Translations under genes and position numbers: made by a program
Part shown: positions 8,102 to 16,283 of the stretch, piece after piece
Layout of the letters: each line of letters begins with the position of its first letter
Numbering within the stretch: position 1 is the stretch's first letter
The notes under the pieces: generated by a model
Databases searched by the model: none
Seen by the model: only the letters and a program-made list of their open reading frames with translations
What the model was told of the DNA's origin: nothing
Assembly: GCA_000143165.1 (NCBI GenBank)
Contig: CP002084.1
Span: 1,513,501-1,577,500 of the forward strand
Reading direction: 5' to 3'
DNA: 64,000 nucleotides
Source: Dehalogenimonas lykanthroporepellens BL-DC-9
Lineage (GTDB): Bacteria > Chloroflexota > Dehalococcoidia > Dehalococcoidales > Dehalococcoidaceae

Positions 8102-8782
8102 TTATACGGCCTCATTCAGTTTATTTGCTAATATCACAATAGTATTGCCAACGCCTTGCGGTTGCATACTCTCTAATTGGCGGACTTTAGTACTCACGTA
8201 TAATCCACCTCGTTTTTTTATTTTGGTAAAGAACAAGATACAATTATAAACATCATGCCAGTAATTCAAATGACGATGAACCGCATTTCTAAATGGGACA
8301 CTCTTTAGCCTCATTTTACTTTCTAAGTCAGCACGTAAAGCCAAGTACTGTTTATCGTTAACTATTTCCTTAACACCCATGCCGTTTTCATCCATTAGGG
8401 TAGAAATATAATCTATCGCTTTATAACCGAAAAACATACCACTAAAGAGTATTAGTAGCATATTGCCTAACCCAAACGCTTTATTTTCTTGCTCAATAGG
8501 AATGGATTTACCTTTTACTACTGGCAATAACTCATACAATCGGTTATCCATTTTCTCTATAATTACAAGTATTTCATCAATGCTTTTATTCTTTCGGCGG
8601 GTTGTTTGTGCTTTCTCAATTTTTCCTTTTGGGATAGTATTAAGCGATGATGACAATGGTTTAAATGGGTTAGAGACAAACAACACCAAACCCGCCAATA
8701 CTAAACACCAAATAACAAGCGTTTGGGCGGCATCTGGTGTTATCCACCCGGTTTCGGGCAACACAAAGGCGGTTACCCACAT
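8102..8782 (-). CDS. Membrane protein carried by the transposable element
   Basis: 226 aa from ATG 8782. The frame is open further up to a TAG near 8818 and an AGGGGG lies just there, so a non-ATG start some ten codons earlier is possible. A hydrophobic helix (TLVIWCLVLAGLVLFVS) lies near residue 30, a second (LGNMLLILFSGMFFGYKAI) near 110, with a charged cytoplasmic stretch between and a basic C-terminal half with aromatic residues (HRHLNYWHDVYNCILFF). No family recognised. It lies inside the element borders, upstream of and coupled to the transposase gene, so it is a passenger or accessory transposition gene. Confidence 0.7.
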   Translation of the reverse strand: MWVTAFVLPETGWITPDAAQTLVIWCLVLAGLVLFVSNPFKPLSSSLNTIPKGKIEKAQTTRRKNKSIDEILVIIEKMDNRLYELLPVVKGKSIPIEQENKAFGLGNMLLILFSGMFFGYKAIDYISTLMDENGMGVKEIVNDKQYLALRADLESKMRLKSVPFRNAVHRHLNYWHDVYNCILFFTKIKKRGGLYVSTKVRQLESMQPQGVGNTIVILANKLNEAV

Positions 8783-8895
8783 AAGCCCACCGAGTATCTT
8801 TTTAGCCGTAATATCCCCCTAGTCTTACTAGGGAAGATTATACTTCTGCTACTGAAGGGTAAACAACTTTTAGAGAACGGTATGAATTCTTTTGA

Positions 8896-8951
8896 TTGTC
8901 ATCGAATTGTCATCCAAAATTCATCTCCTGTTCATCTTCGGGTGGTATTCT
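8896..8951 (+). promoter_or_regulatory. PhoB-box-like direct repeats and -10 (decayed copy)
   Basis: Four 8-mers start at 8896, 8907, 8918 and 8929 (TTGTCATC, TTGTCATC, AATTCATC, TGTTCATC), exactly 11 bp apart, followed 17 bp after the last start by TATTCT at 8946. OmpR/PhoB-type regulators bind 11-bp direct repeats, and the PHO box contains CTGTCAT. Same architecture as 13525-13580. The two-gene element has separated these sites from the RR1 gene side. Confidence 0.75.
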
Positions 8952-8984
8952 TTAATTATAAAAGAGTTTCTGGCATCAGGAAAT

Positions 8985-9155
8985 TATGACAAGACCATCA
9001 CATCTGCAAAACACTGTGATCAAGCCGGTGTTTACATCTACGAATATGCTGATTTCGGGGGTTCCTATTTCTATATGCCGCCGGGCTCTACCTGGAGCAT
9101 GCTCACCTTCCAGGGTTGGAATGACCGAATTTCTTCGATCTGGGCGTTGGGATAA
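8985..9155 (+). pseudogene. Remnant of crystallin/I36-like secreted protein gene
   Basis: The last 50 or so codons match the end of the intact gene at 13606-14280 (CDQxGVYIYEYADFGGSY, NDRxSSI). The signal peptide and the first 170 residues are missing: the promoter region is joined directly to the C-terminal part. A frame runs into it from 8892, but that would begin inside the repeat operator and has no ribosome site. Together with HK1 and RR1 it marks a degraded duplicate of the whole locus. Confidence 0.8.
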
Positions 9156-9177
9156 ACATAGGCCGCTTTGGATGTCA

Positions 9178-9223
9178 GTCGCGGACGGAAATGAGGTGTT
9201 TGATGAATGGATGAAGAGGGGAG
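9178..9223 (+). repeat. Short repeat shared with 3537-3582
   Basis: Second copy of the diverged repeat noted at 3537. It directly follows the crystallin-like remnant and can be read as a peptide with GNEVFDEWMKRG that has no start of its own. Confidence 0.45.
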
Positions 9224-9306
9224 CTTCGCCCCAAAAGAATCTCAAGGTTCAACGAAGAGGTCTTAGCTACCGGTATTAATAAAAAGATAACGAGAGGAAT
9301 AGTCAA

Positions 9307-10497
9307 ATGAGAAAGTCAATATTTGCCATTCTTGCGGTGTTATTAATTCTTTCAAATATAACAATGGAGAGTGTTATATTTGAAGCAAAAAGTGATAATG
9401 TAACTATAGCGGAAGCAAGTGAAGTCGGGCAATATTTCAAACAATGTTATGGTGATATTGTGGATTCGACTTGGAATAACTCTGATATTCTTGGGCCTGT
9501 TGTTTATTATGCGGTTGATGGTACTAAAGTAGCTTATGAGTTTACGGTAGTAAACATGGACGAACCCATCGGTTACGTGATCATCTCTGCTACAAAAGAC
9601 TTGCCACCACTCTTGGAGGCTGGTGAAGGAAGATCACCGAGCAGTTATCTCAAAGAAACCAAAAATTTAGCGATAATGGAAAATCTAACCTCCTCTGCTG
9701 ATAAACCTAGATTTCTATGGTGGGGAGCGCTGACGTATTCGGTTCAATACGGTGAACAAATGAAGGAAAAGGGGTTGGCAATTCATTTACAGTCCGGCAG
9801 GATAATGAGTGTGCCCAGTGAGTTACCTGTTTTTGAGGTTGACACTACACTTGCTGAGGCCGCTTGGATTGAGGTAATGAACAAGTCCAATCAAGTGGGA
9901 ACAGTAGTTAGAAGCTCCAACTATCACTGGATTACTGGAGTGCCTTGTTATTATCAACAGGGTTGGAGTGGTGGACATGGTGATGACTATAGCCAATATG
10001 CCACGTGGCCTTCCTGTCGCGGTACTGGTGCAGACCCATGGGCAAAATGGGATGGCTGTACTCCAATCGCTGGTTCAATGATTCTTGGGTATTGGGACGG
10101 AATGGGTTATACATCCATTCCTAATGGTGAGGATCTTTTAATCGATGATTGCCATCATTGGATGCATACTGACTTTGACGGGTTTACTACTGGAAGTGAC
10201 ATTGATGACGGGCTTGAAAATCTATTAGAAGAATATGGTTACAATGACTTTAGTGTGAGGAATGATGGACATGTGGCTTGGAGTGATATCACGATTCATG
10301 TCGATAATGATTATCCAGAAATATTGTCGTTCGTTTTCAATCCAACTTATGGAAATCATTCCGTTGCAGTGGTTGGCTACATTGAAGATGGCGAAAACAA
10401 ACAAATAATTATCCATGATACTCTGACTGCATCTGCAGCGTGGATTGGTTGGGGTACGTTTGCTTATCCCATTATCACGATGTGTAATCCAGAGTAA
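9307..10497 (+). CDS. Secreted C39-like cysteine peptidase
   Basis: 396 aa from ATG 9307 after AACGAGAGGAATAGTCAA. A signal peptide (MRKSIFAILAVLLILSN) is followed by an N-terminal region of about 200 residues that may be a pro-region, and a C-terminal papain-like domain. Likely catalytic residues are Cys251 in WDGCTPIAGSM, His351 in GNHSVAVVGY and Asp371 in IIHDTLT, the order seen in C39-like peptidases (Peptidase_C39_2). It is probably exported and acts outside the cell. Substrate unknown. AT-rich compared with the housekeeping genes, suggesting acquired DNA. It lies between the two kinase loci. Confidence 0.7.
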   Translation: MRKSIFAILAVLLILSNITMESVIFEAKSDNVTIAEASEVGQYFKQCYGDIVDSTWNNSDILGPVVYYAVDGTKVAYEFTVVNMDEPIGYVIISATKDLPPLLEAGEGRSPSSYLKETKNLAIMENLTSSADKPRFLWWGALTYSVQYGEQMKEKGLAIHLQSGRIMSVPSELPVFEVDTTLAEAAWIEVMNKSNQVGTVVRSSNYHWITGVPCYYQQGWSGGHGDDYSQYATWPSCRGTGADPWAKWDGCTPIAGSMILGYWDGMGYTSIPNGEDLLIDDCHHWMHTDFDGFTTGSDIDDGLENLLEEYGYNDFSVRNDGHVAWSDITIHVDNDYPEILSFVFNPTYGNHSVAVVGYIEDGENKQIIIHDTLTASAAWIGWGTFAYPIITMCNPE

Positions 10498-10631
10498 AGT
10501 CTTTCAATTAGGGGCGCATTGGGAGGCAATTTCTCTAAATGCCCCCTAAATTGTTGTAACAGTTAAAATTGAAGTTTAAACTGATTTGTCTAATTTGTGT
10601 ATCGGTTTATCTTCAGCGCTGAGGTAGAGTA

Positions 10632-11438
10632 ATGAATGTTCACCAGGTATTCAAGATTTGGGTAGACCGTAATTGGCGTATCATGATTACTATTTGGTTA
10701 TTAATATACGTGCCGATTATTCTCTTTACCATATTAATTCATGAATTGATGCGTATTGCGGATGGTAGTATTTTAGTTACTGTGATTGATTTACTTGTTC
10801 ATTATTTTGTATCGGTCACGGGCCCTTCGTTGATTCTTTCGTTTGCAGTCTATGCCATGATCCTAGTGGTGATAAATTTAAAAAATACTGATATTACCAG
10901 TTCCCTCACACACATAAAGTTCAAATGGCTGTGGCACTATTTTCCCATTGTTTGGTTAGGGGCAGTGTCACCGTGTTTGATTTTGGCGTCGCTTCAGTCA
11001 GGCGGGTTAAGTTTAACTGATTTTATTATCCCATGTATCGTTAGTGTCGTATTTTCAATTATCGTCTTTTATGTTTATCTCAACAGAAGCCATTCAGCGC
11101 GTTTTAGGAATAGAATTATCAACTATTGTCAAAAATTAAGTAATGATTGGAAGAATGCGGAATATTTATTAATATGGATAGGTGTCTTTTGGGTAGCACC
11201 ATCTTATAAAATCCATGCTATATTAGGTTTTGGGAACTCAAAGCCGGATTTTTTACAGTTTGGTGGTCTTTATTTTATTAAGGAAACCTTGGGGGGTGGG
11301 CTCTTTCCGTTAATCTACCAACTAATTCCTTTTATTGTTTTCACTATTGCCTTCGCTGGTCTCTTGTATATGATATTCCTTCCAACTAAAGCGTTGGTAT
11401 TGGGACTGATGCAGGTTCGTTCAAAAGATAGTAAGTAA
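10632..11438 (+). CDS. Multi-helix membrane protein, unknown function
   Basis: 268 aa from ATG 10632 after GAGGTAGAGTA. At least six hydrophobic segments are visible (around 18-38, 58-85, 100-120, 130-150, 185-205 and 235-260). No conserved motif or family was recognised. AT-rich. It is convergent with the HK2 gene and ends about 27 bp from that gene's stop. Confidence 0.7.
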   Translation: MNVHQVFKIWVDRNWRIMITIWLLIYVPIILFTILIHELMRIADGSILVTVIDLLVHYFVSVTGPSLILSFAVYAMILVVINLKNTDITSSLTHIKFKWLWHYFPIVWLGAVSPCLILASLQSGGLSLTDFIIPCIVSVVFSIIVFYVYLNRSHSARFRNRIINYCQKLSNDWKNAEYLLIWIGVFWVAPSYKIHAILGFGNSKPDFLQFGGLYFIKETLGGGLFPLIYQLIPFIVFTIAFAGLLYMIFLPTKALVLGLMQVRSKDSK

Positions 11439-11465
11439 TAGTTAGCCTTTAGGATTACCCCCGAT

Positions 11466-12818
11466 TCATTTTCTTTCCTCATTTACCGGCAGTCTGACGG
11501 TAAATGTTGAACCTTCGCCCGATTTACTCGCCACTTCCATCTTTCCCCGGTATATCTGCGCCGTCCCCTGGACGATGGACAGCCCCAGTCCGGTGCCTTC
11601 CACCCGGCGGTCAATGCGGTAGAACCTCTCCCCTAGGTGAGGCAGGTGTTCCGGGCTGATGCCGATACCGGTGTCGGTCACGCTGATGATGATCTCGCCG
11701 TTCTGTTTTTCCAGCGTGAGGCTGATTCTGCCGCCCGGCGGTGTGTATTTGACGGCGTTGGAGAGCAGGTTGTCGAAAAGATTATCGAACTGGAGGTTGT
11801 TGCCGTAAATCCATGTCTCCGCTTCGATGTCTTGCGTCAGTTTGATGTCTTTGTTCTTTATCGGTGTTTCCCAGCGGCTGACTACTTCACGGGCAATGGT
11901 GGCGAGGTTCAGTTCCCGGCTGTCTTGCGGCACCGGCCCGGCGTCCAGCCCGGCCAGTGTCAGGAGGTCTTCCACGATGAGGCGCATCCTTCCTACCTGG
12001 CCGGAGACGACAGTCAGCGCCTGGCGGTATTCTTCAGAGTTTCGCTCCTTCATCAGCGCCAGATCAGTTTCAGCCTTGATCACCGTCAGCGGTGAAGTCA
12101 GGTCATGCGAGGCGTTGGCGGTGAAGCGGTATTGGCGGTCGATGAAACCGTGAATACGGTCGAAGAGGGCGTTGAGCGTGCCGGAAAGCCTGCCCAGTTC
12201 GTCTTCATGCTTCACCGGTATCCGGTCTTCCAGCTTTGCCGGGTCAATCTTCTCGGCGGTATCGGTAATGACCCGCACCTGTCTCAGTGAATTGTGAGCC
12301 AGGAAGAAACCGGTACCGGAAGCGATTATTAGAGCGAAGGGGATGGCCATATACAGAATATTTTTGTACTGGTCAAGGACATTGTATATGAAGTTTGAGT
12401 CACGTGCCGCTACCAACAGCTTGCCGGGGGTTGATGCGTCATATGCACCGATACCCATGCGCACTTGACCGGTGGTGCTATCTCTGGAATGGAGAAGGGG
12501 TACCGGCTCCAAACTGGTCAATGTTGATAGTACATGCTTTCCCAAAGACTGGTCGCCGGTCAGCGCTCCGCTTTCGGTGTCATAGATAAAAAGAGAACTC
12601 GGGACACTATCTTCCAATTCTTCGAGCGCGGCGGCAATGTCATCATCCGAGTGACGTTCTATGGCGGTTTTTGCGCGTTCGTAATCCGCCATAATCGCAT
12701 TATCCAGATCATGAAACAAGCCGTATGACAGAAACGCCCAGGAAACCCACCCGGTTACAGCCAGGGTAACCACCATCACCGCTGAATAGATTAGCGTCAG
12801 TTTTAGCTTAACACTCAC
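11466..12818 (-). CDS. Sensor histidine kinase (HK2)
   Basis: 450 aa from GTG 12818, in GTGA overlap with the stop of RR2. Two N-terminal membrane helices flank an external sensor of about 120 residues that differs from HK1. Then HAMP, HisKA with His238 in ASHDLTSPL, the N-box NLLSNAVKYTPPGG and the G-boxes TDTGIGI and GTGLGLSIV. It is the partner of the complete OmpR-type regulator RR2 and presumably controls the divergent I36-like gene through the 11-bp repeats. The kinase core is shared with HK1, including an apparently identical 438-bp block. Confidence 0.94.
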   Translation of the reverse strand: MSVKLKLTLIYSAVMVVTLAVTGWVSWAFLSYGLFHDLDNAIMADYERAKTAIERHSDDDIAAALEELEDSVPSSLFIYDTESGALTGDQSLGKHVLSTLTSLEPVPLLHSRDSTTGQVRMGIGAYDASTPGKLLVAARDSNFIYNVLDQYKNILYMAIPFALIIASGTGFFLAHNSLRQVRVITDTAEKIDPAKLEDRIPVKHEDELGRLSGTLNALFDRIHGFIDRQYRFTANASHDLTSPLTVIKAETDLALMKERNSEEYRQALTVVSGQVGRMRLIVEDLLTLAGLDAGPVPQDSRELNLATIAREVVSRWETPIKNKDIKLTQDIEAETWIYGNNLQFDNLFDNLLSNAVKYTPPGGRISLTLEKQNGEIIISVTDTGIGISPEHLPHLGERFYRIDRRVEGTGLGLSIVQGTAQIYRGKMEVASKSGEGSTFTVRLPVNEERK

Positions 12819-13486
12819 CGGTTCAGCCTGTAACCGCAACCCCTGACTGTTTGGATAGGGCCGGTTTGCGGGTCCCACCCCAGTTTCTCCCGCAGTCTTT
12901 TGATGATGACGTCCACCACATTGGACTTGAAATCCTTGTCGTGGGTTGTCGAAATATACTCTTCTATCCTGACGCGTTCGATTATGACATTGGGATTGTT
13001 GGCGAACAGTTCCAGAACTCTGAATTCGTTGGCCGTTAACTCTACTGTTTCCCCTTTAAGGCTGACCCGGTGAGCCGTTATATCGATGGTAATCCCGTCT
13101 ATTTCTATCACCAGGGGCGCCATCTGGCGGGGTCGCCTGCCAAGTGCGCAGATACGAGCGAAAAGCTCATTGTATTCGAAGGGTTTGGCTAAATAGTCGT
13201 CAGCTCCTGTGTTCAAGCCCTGGGCTTTTTCCTGTGCTGTACCTCTGGCGGTCAGCATCAGAATTGGAGTCGTCACTCCAGCTTTTCTTAAATCCTGGCA
13301 AACGCTGAAACCGTCTTTGTCGGGCAACATGATATCCAGAATGATGAGATCGAAGGGCGTGTTTCCGGCAAACGTTTCTCCATCTCCACCGGTGTAGACG
13401 CATTCCACCACATGCCCCGCTTCCCCTGCGGCGCGGGAGAAGGTTGCGCACAACTGTTCATCGTCGTCAATCAGCAGGATTTTCAT
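12815..13486 (-). CDS. OmpR/PhoB-type response regulator (RR2)
   Basis: 223 aa. Receiver domain with acidic residues D7-D9 and phospho-acceptor Asp51 in LIILDIMLPD, followed by a winged-helix DNA-binding domain (residues about 128-223, ending GCGYRLNR). Forms an operon with HK2 (overlap of 4 bp). The region upstream (13487-13605) separates it from a divergent secreted-protein gene and contains four 11-bp-spaced PHO-box-like repeats, which are its most likely binding sites. Confidence 0.95.
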   Translation of the reverse strand: MKILLIDDDEQLCATFSRAAGEAGHVVECVYTGGDGETFAGNTPFDLIILDIMLPDKDGFSVCQDLRKAGVTTPILMLTARGTAQEKAQGLNTGADDYLAKPFEYNELFARICALGRRPRQMAPLVIEIDGITIDITAHRVSLKGETVELTANEFRVLELFANNPNVIIERVRIEEYISTTHDKDFKSNVVDVIIKRLREKLGWDPQTGPIQTVRGCGYRLNR

Positions 13487-13524
13487 TGCCCCGGTACTAT
13501 TTACCCATGACTACATTCTTTTGA

Positions 13525-13580
13525 TTGTCATCGAATTGTCATCAAAATGTCATCGTCTGTTCATCTTTGAGTGGTATTCT
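13525..13580 (+). promoter_or_regulatory. PhoB-box-like direct repeats and -10 (intact copy)
   Basis: TTGTCATC, TTGTCATC, ATGTCATC and TGTTCATC start at 13525, 13536, 13547 and 13558, exactly 11 bp apart. TATTCT (13575-13580) follows 17 bp after the last start, and no good -35 box is present, as expected for an activator-dependent promoter. The order serves the gene at 13606. OmpR-family regulators bind such tandem sites head to tail. Confidence 0.82.
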
Positions 13581-13605
13581 TTAATGAAAAAAGTGGGGGA
13601 CTATC

Positions 13606-14280
13606 ATGAAAAAACGTTTTCCATCGGTTATATGTGTCGCTCTGGCGCTGATTGTCGCCTCCTCCAGCCCTATCCTGTCAGCTTCAGATACTGAAAAATA
13701 CACCTATGGAACAGGGGCTGTCAATAACAGTTATGCAGGACTCTTAAAACCATCGCAGATTGAGGCCATGTATCCCATGTCCGCGGAGGCCGAATCGTCT
13801 CTCGTTCATGTCATTCCTGAATGTCCGGTTATTGTTGACGGGGTTTGGTTCAAAGCAGAAGACATCATTCTTTTCAACGGTCAGCGGCTTCGTTTCACTG
13901 TGGATAAGGCAGGTCAGTTATACGCGTTTGCCACGGCGGTGGGGCTGGAAAAGTTCGTCGAAGCTGAATACGGAAAGGTGTTCGATGGTGCGGGTAGCAT
14001 TGGCACCCTCTCTACAGGTCTGAGTAAATCGGAATTTTTTGTTGATATGTGGTATAGGGGAGCAAAACTCCCTATAGAACCTGGTATGCAAGTGGGAGAT
14101 CTCGGTGGGTTTGAGAATGCTTTCTCATCTGCCAAAATCTGTGATCAAGTCGGTGTTTACATCTACGAATATGCTGATTTCGGGGGTTCCTATTTCTATA
14201 TGCCGCCGGGCTCTACCTGGAGCATGCTCACATTCCAGGGCTGGAATGACCGGGCGTCTTCAATCATAGCTTTAGGGTGA
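13606..14280 (+). CDS. Secreted protein with crystallin/peptidase-inhibitor I36-like domain
   Basis: 224 aa from ATG 13606 after GTGGGGGACTATC. A signal peptide (cut near residue 26, LSASD) is followed by a middle region of about 150 residues without recognised family, and a C-terminal segment (about 176-224) with a Tyr/Gly-rich motif (VGVYIYEYADFGGSYFYMPPG) and NDRASSI, typical of beta/gamma-crystallin-like and peptidase-inhibitor I36-like folds. Presumably exported. Control by RR2/HK2 is inferred from the adjacent repeats. A truncated duplicate lies at 8985-9155. Confidence 0.75.
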   Translation: MKKRFPSVICVALALIVASSSPILSASDTEKYTYGTGAVNNSYAGLLKPSQIEAMYPMSAEAESSLVHVIPECPVIVDGVWFKAEDIILFNGQRLRFTVDKAGQLYAFATAVGLEKFVEAEYGKVFDGAGSIGTLSTGLSKSEFFVDMWYRGAKLPIEPGMQVGDLGGFENAFSSAKICDQVGVYIYEYADFGGSYFYMPPGSTWSMLTFQGWNDRASSIIALG

Positions 14281-14362
14281 AAACATAGTCCGTCCGTCTA
14301 TTGAAAAATCACTTATTCAGAAAGCCTAGGCTGAAACAGCCGTAAAACTACTGGAGGCATCA

Positions 14363-14851
14363 ATGAAAAATCTTATTAATACAGTTATGTTCACAACTAC
14401 CATTCTTTTATCTTGTTTGGTTAGCGGCTGTGTTTTATCTTCAAACCAAGAAGGAGAAATGATTTTACCTCCAGTCGAATTTGTAAGCGCGAAAACGTAT
14501 AATGATAATGGTCTTGTCGTATTATATATGCGACCATTTGATAATGAAATTACAAACGAAGAGATTGTATTCATCAAATCTGAATTACTTGAATACTATC
14601 CCCAATTTTATTATGATCCGGATGGTGTTCTCAAAGCTGTCGATCCCTTACCAACGTTTCCAGTTGGTAGCAAACTCGTGGCATTTGGATATGCCATTTA
14701 TAATGACCGTATATCCAATTCTTATTATGGAAGTATAGGGAATGCAACAGATATAAGCCCCGTCTATGAGAAAGCTCAAGAATGGTTTATTAATGAGTTG
14801 GCAAGGTCCAATTGGGGTAGGATGGATAAAACGGACACCAAAGTCAGGTAA
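14363..14851 (+). CDS. Lipoprotein, stop codon displaced by IS3 copy 2
   Basis: ATG 14363 after ACTGGAGGCATCA. A lipoprotein signal with lipobox LVSGC (Cys about residue 23) leads a small secreted domain of unknown family. IS3 copy 2 entered exactly between codon 150 (AAT) and the original stop: joining 14812 to 16088 across the element gives AAT TGA. The present frame instead reads 12 codons into the IS (ending TAA after KVR). So the mature protein is essentially complete with a foreign tail. The original stop overlapped the TTG start of the caspase-like gene (TTGA), making a two-gene operon. Confidence 0.75.
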   Translation: MKNLINTVMFTTTILLSCLVSGCVLSSNQEGEMILPPVEFVSAKTYNDNGLVVLYMRPFDNEITNEEIVFIKSELLEYYPQFYYDPDGVLKAVDPLPTFPVGSKLVAFGYAIYNDRISNSYYGSIGNATDISPVYEKAQEWFINELARSNWGRMDKTDTKVR

Positions 14852-14875
14852 AATAAGACAGACGGAGGTGTCAGG

Positions 14876-15193
14876 ATGGAAAGGATTCCACACGGGAAGT
14901 ATACGAGGGAGTTCAGGCTGGAAGCGGTGAAGCTGGTGACAGAGGATAAGTTGTCTGTGGCGGAAGCTGCCAGGCGGCTGGCACTGCCGTCAAACACCTT
15001 GGACAACTGGCTCAGGAAACACAGAGCCGGCAAGCTTGAAGAAGTGGGCAAGTCATACCGGCCGCTGACAGAAGTAGAGATGGAGCTGGCCCGGGTAAAG
15101 AAGGAAAATGCCGAACTCAAAATGGAGCGGGAAATATTAAAAAAAGCAGCCGCGTACTTTGCCAGGGAGTCGCTGCCCGGTACGCGGCGATGA
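14876..15193 (+). CDS. IS3-family transposase OrfA
   Basis: 105 aa, identical in sequence to OrfA of copy 1, with the N-terminal helix-turn-helix and the in-phase A7G slippery run near its 3' end (15139-15146). It makes OrfA and, by -1 frameshift, the first part of the OrfAB transposase. Confidence 0.93.
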   Translation: MERIPHGKYTREFRLEAVKLVTEDKLSVAEAARRLALPSNTLDNWLRKHRAGKLEEVGKSYRPLTEVEMELARVKKENAELKMEREILKKAAAYFARESLPGTRR

Positions 15194-16050
15194 AAGAACT
15201 GCGGCTCAAATATCCAGTCCCTATTCTCCGGCGAATGCTTGGTGTCTCCGGTAGCGGCTTTTATGCCTGGATGGATAGGCCTTTATCGAAGCGGGGTCAG
15301 GAGGAAGCGCGGCTTGAGTTGGAGATCAAGGCAGCGGATAAGCGGACGCGCCAGACCTATGGGCCGGAGCGACTACAGCGGGATTTGGCGGCGCACGGCG
15401 TGAGGGTGGGTATTTGCCGTATCAAGCGCATCCGGAAAAAGCTGGGGATACGTTGCAAACAGAAGCGTAAGTTCAAGGTTACCACGGATTCCAGGCACAG
15501 GTTGCCGGTAGCCGGAAACCTGTTGGCGCAGAAGTTTGTAACCTCCAGGCCGAATGAGGTATGGCTCACCGATATCACCTATATTTCTACCGATGAAGGT
15601 TGGCTGTATCTGGCAGGCCACAAGGACCTGTGGAATGGCGAAATTGTCGGATATGCCATGGGTAAGCGCTTGACCAGAAACCTGGTCAATGAGTCTTTGC
15701 TTCGGGCGGTGGCCGCTAAACACCCGGCCGAGGGGCTGTTGCACCACTCTGACCGGGGCAGCCAGTATTGCTCCCTCGAGTACCGGCGACTACTGGAACG
15801 ATTTGGCTTGAGAGCTTCCATGAGCCGGAAAGGGAACTGCTACGACAACGCACCTATGGAGAGCTTCTGGGGAACGCTAAAACAGGAACTGGTGAATCAT
15901 CGGCGCTATAGAACCAGACAAGAAGCCATCCGGGAGATCACGGAGTATATCGAAATCTTCTACAACCGGCAACGCCGGCAAGCCAGGCTGGGATTCTTGT
16001 CGCCGGCGGCTTATGCTCAACAATTCTACGCAGGACTGGTGGCGGCATGA
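15190..16050 (+). CDS. IS3-family transposase OrfB (DDE integrase)
   Basis: 286 aa with the DDE residues in VWLTDITYI, HHSDRGSQY and MESFWGTLKQE. Overlaps orfA by 4 bp. Only a few residues differ from copy 1 (for example an Arg for Lys in the GVRVGICR region), so the two insertions are recent. No interruptions. Confidence 0.94.
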   Translation: MKELRLKYPVPILRRMLGVSGSGFYAWMDRPLSKRGQEEARLELEIKAADKRTRQTYGPERLQRDLAAHGVRVGICRIKRIRKKLGIRCKQKRKFKVTTDSRHRLPVAGNLLAQKFVTSRPNEVWLTDITYISTDEGWLYLAGHKDLWNGEIVGYAMGKRLTRNLVNESLLRAVAAKHPAEGLLHHSDRGSQYCSLEYRRLLERFGLRASMSRKGNCYDNAPMESFWGTLKQELVNHRRYRTRQEAIREITEYIEIFYNRQRRQARLGFLSPAAYAQQFYAGLVAA

Positions 16051-16283
16051 AAGGTTTGGTGTCTGAATTTGACATCCGACCTCAAATTGATTAAGATTGG
16101 CACGAAAGACGGTTATTGGGTTTTTAGGCGATTATTAGCAGTACTCGTTGGAGCGACTGTTGTTGTGGTTTTTTTATTTGCTTTTCATTTGAGTGATAAA
16201 TCGCATGATAATAAAAAGTATATATTGTGGAGTGAAGATGTCTGGTTGTTAATTATTGGAGTTGGGGACTATCCATACGCAGG

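Larger units (their letters stand above)
7077..8884 (-). mobile_element. Two-gene transposable element with DDE transposase and membrane passenger
   Basis: About 1808 bp. The ends are inverted: ATACCGTTCTCT at 7077-7088 and AGAGAACGGTAT at 8872-8883, with weaker matching inward to about 27 bp. AATTCTTTT flanks it on both sides (7068-7076 and 8885-8893), a 9-bp target duplication. Comparison with 13487-13600 shows the uninterrupted site: the element sits in the regulator-binding promoter region of the decayed I36-like gene. It holds a transposase and an upstream membrane protein gene, one base apart. Confidence 0.88.
14813..16084 (+). mobile_element. IS3-family insertion sequence, copy 2
   Basis: 1272 bp, nearly identical to copy 1, starting TGGGGTAGGATGG and ending GACCTCA. 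Flanked by a 3-bp target duplication AAT (14810-14812 and 16085-16087), the size usual for IS3. It separates a lipoprotein gene from a caspase-like gene. The clear target duplication suggests this is the undisturbed insertion, unlike copy 1. Confidence 0.92.

Noticed and set aside
8892..9155. 87-codon frame beginning in the repeat operator
   Set aside because: It starts inside the regulator-binding repeats; only the end is homologous to a real gene, so it was called a pseudogene.
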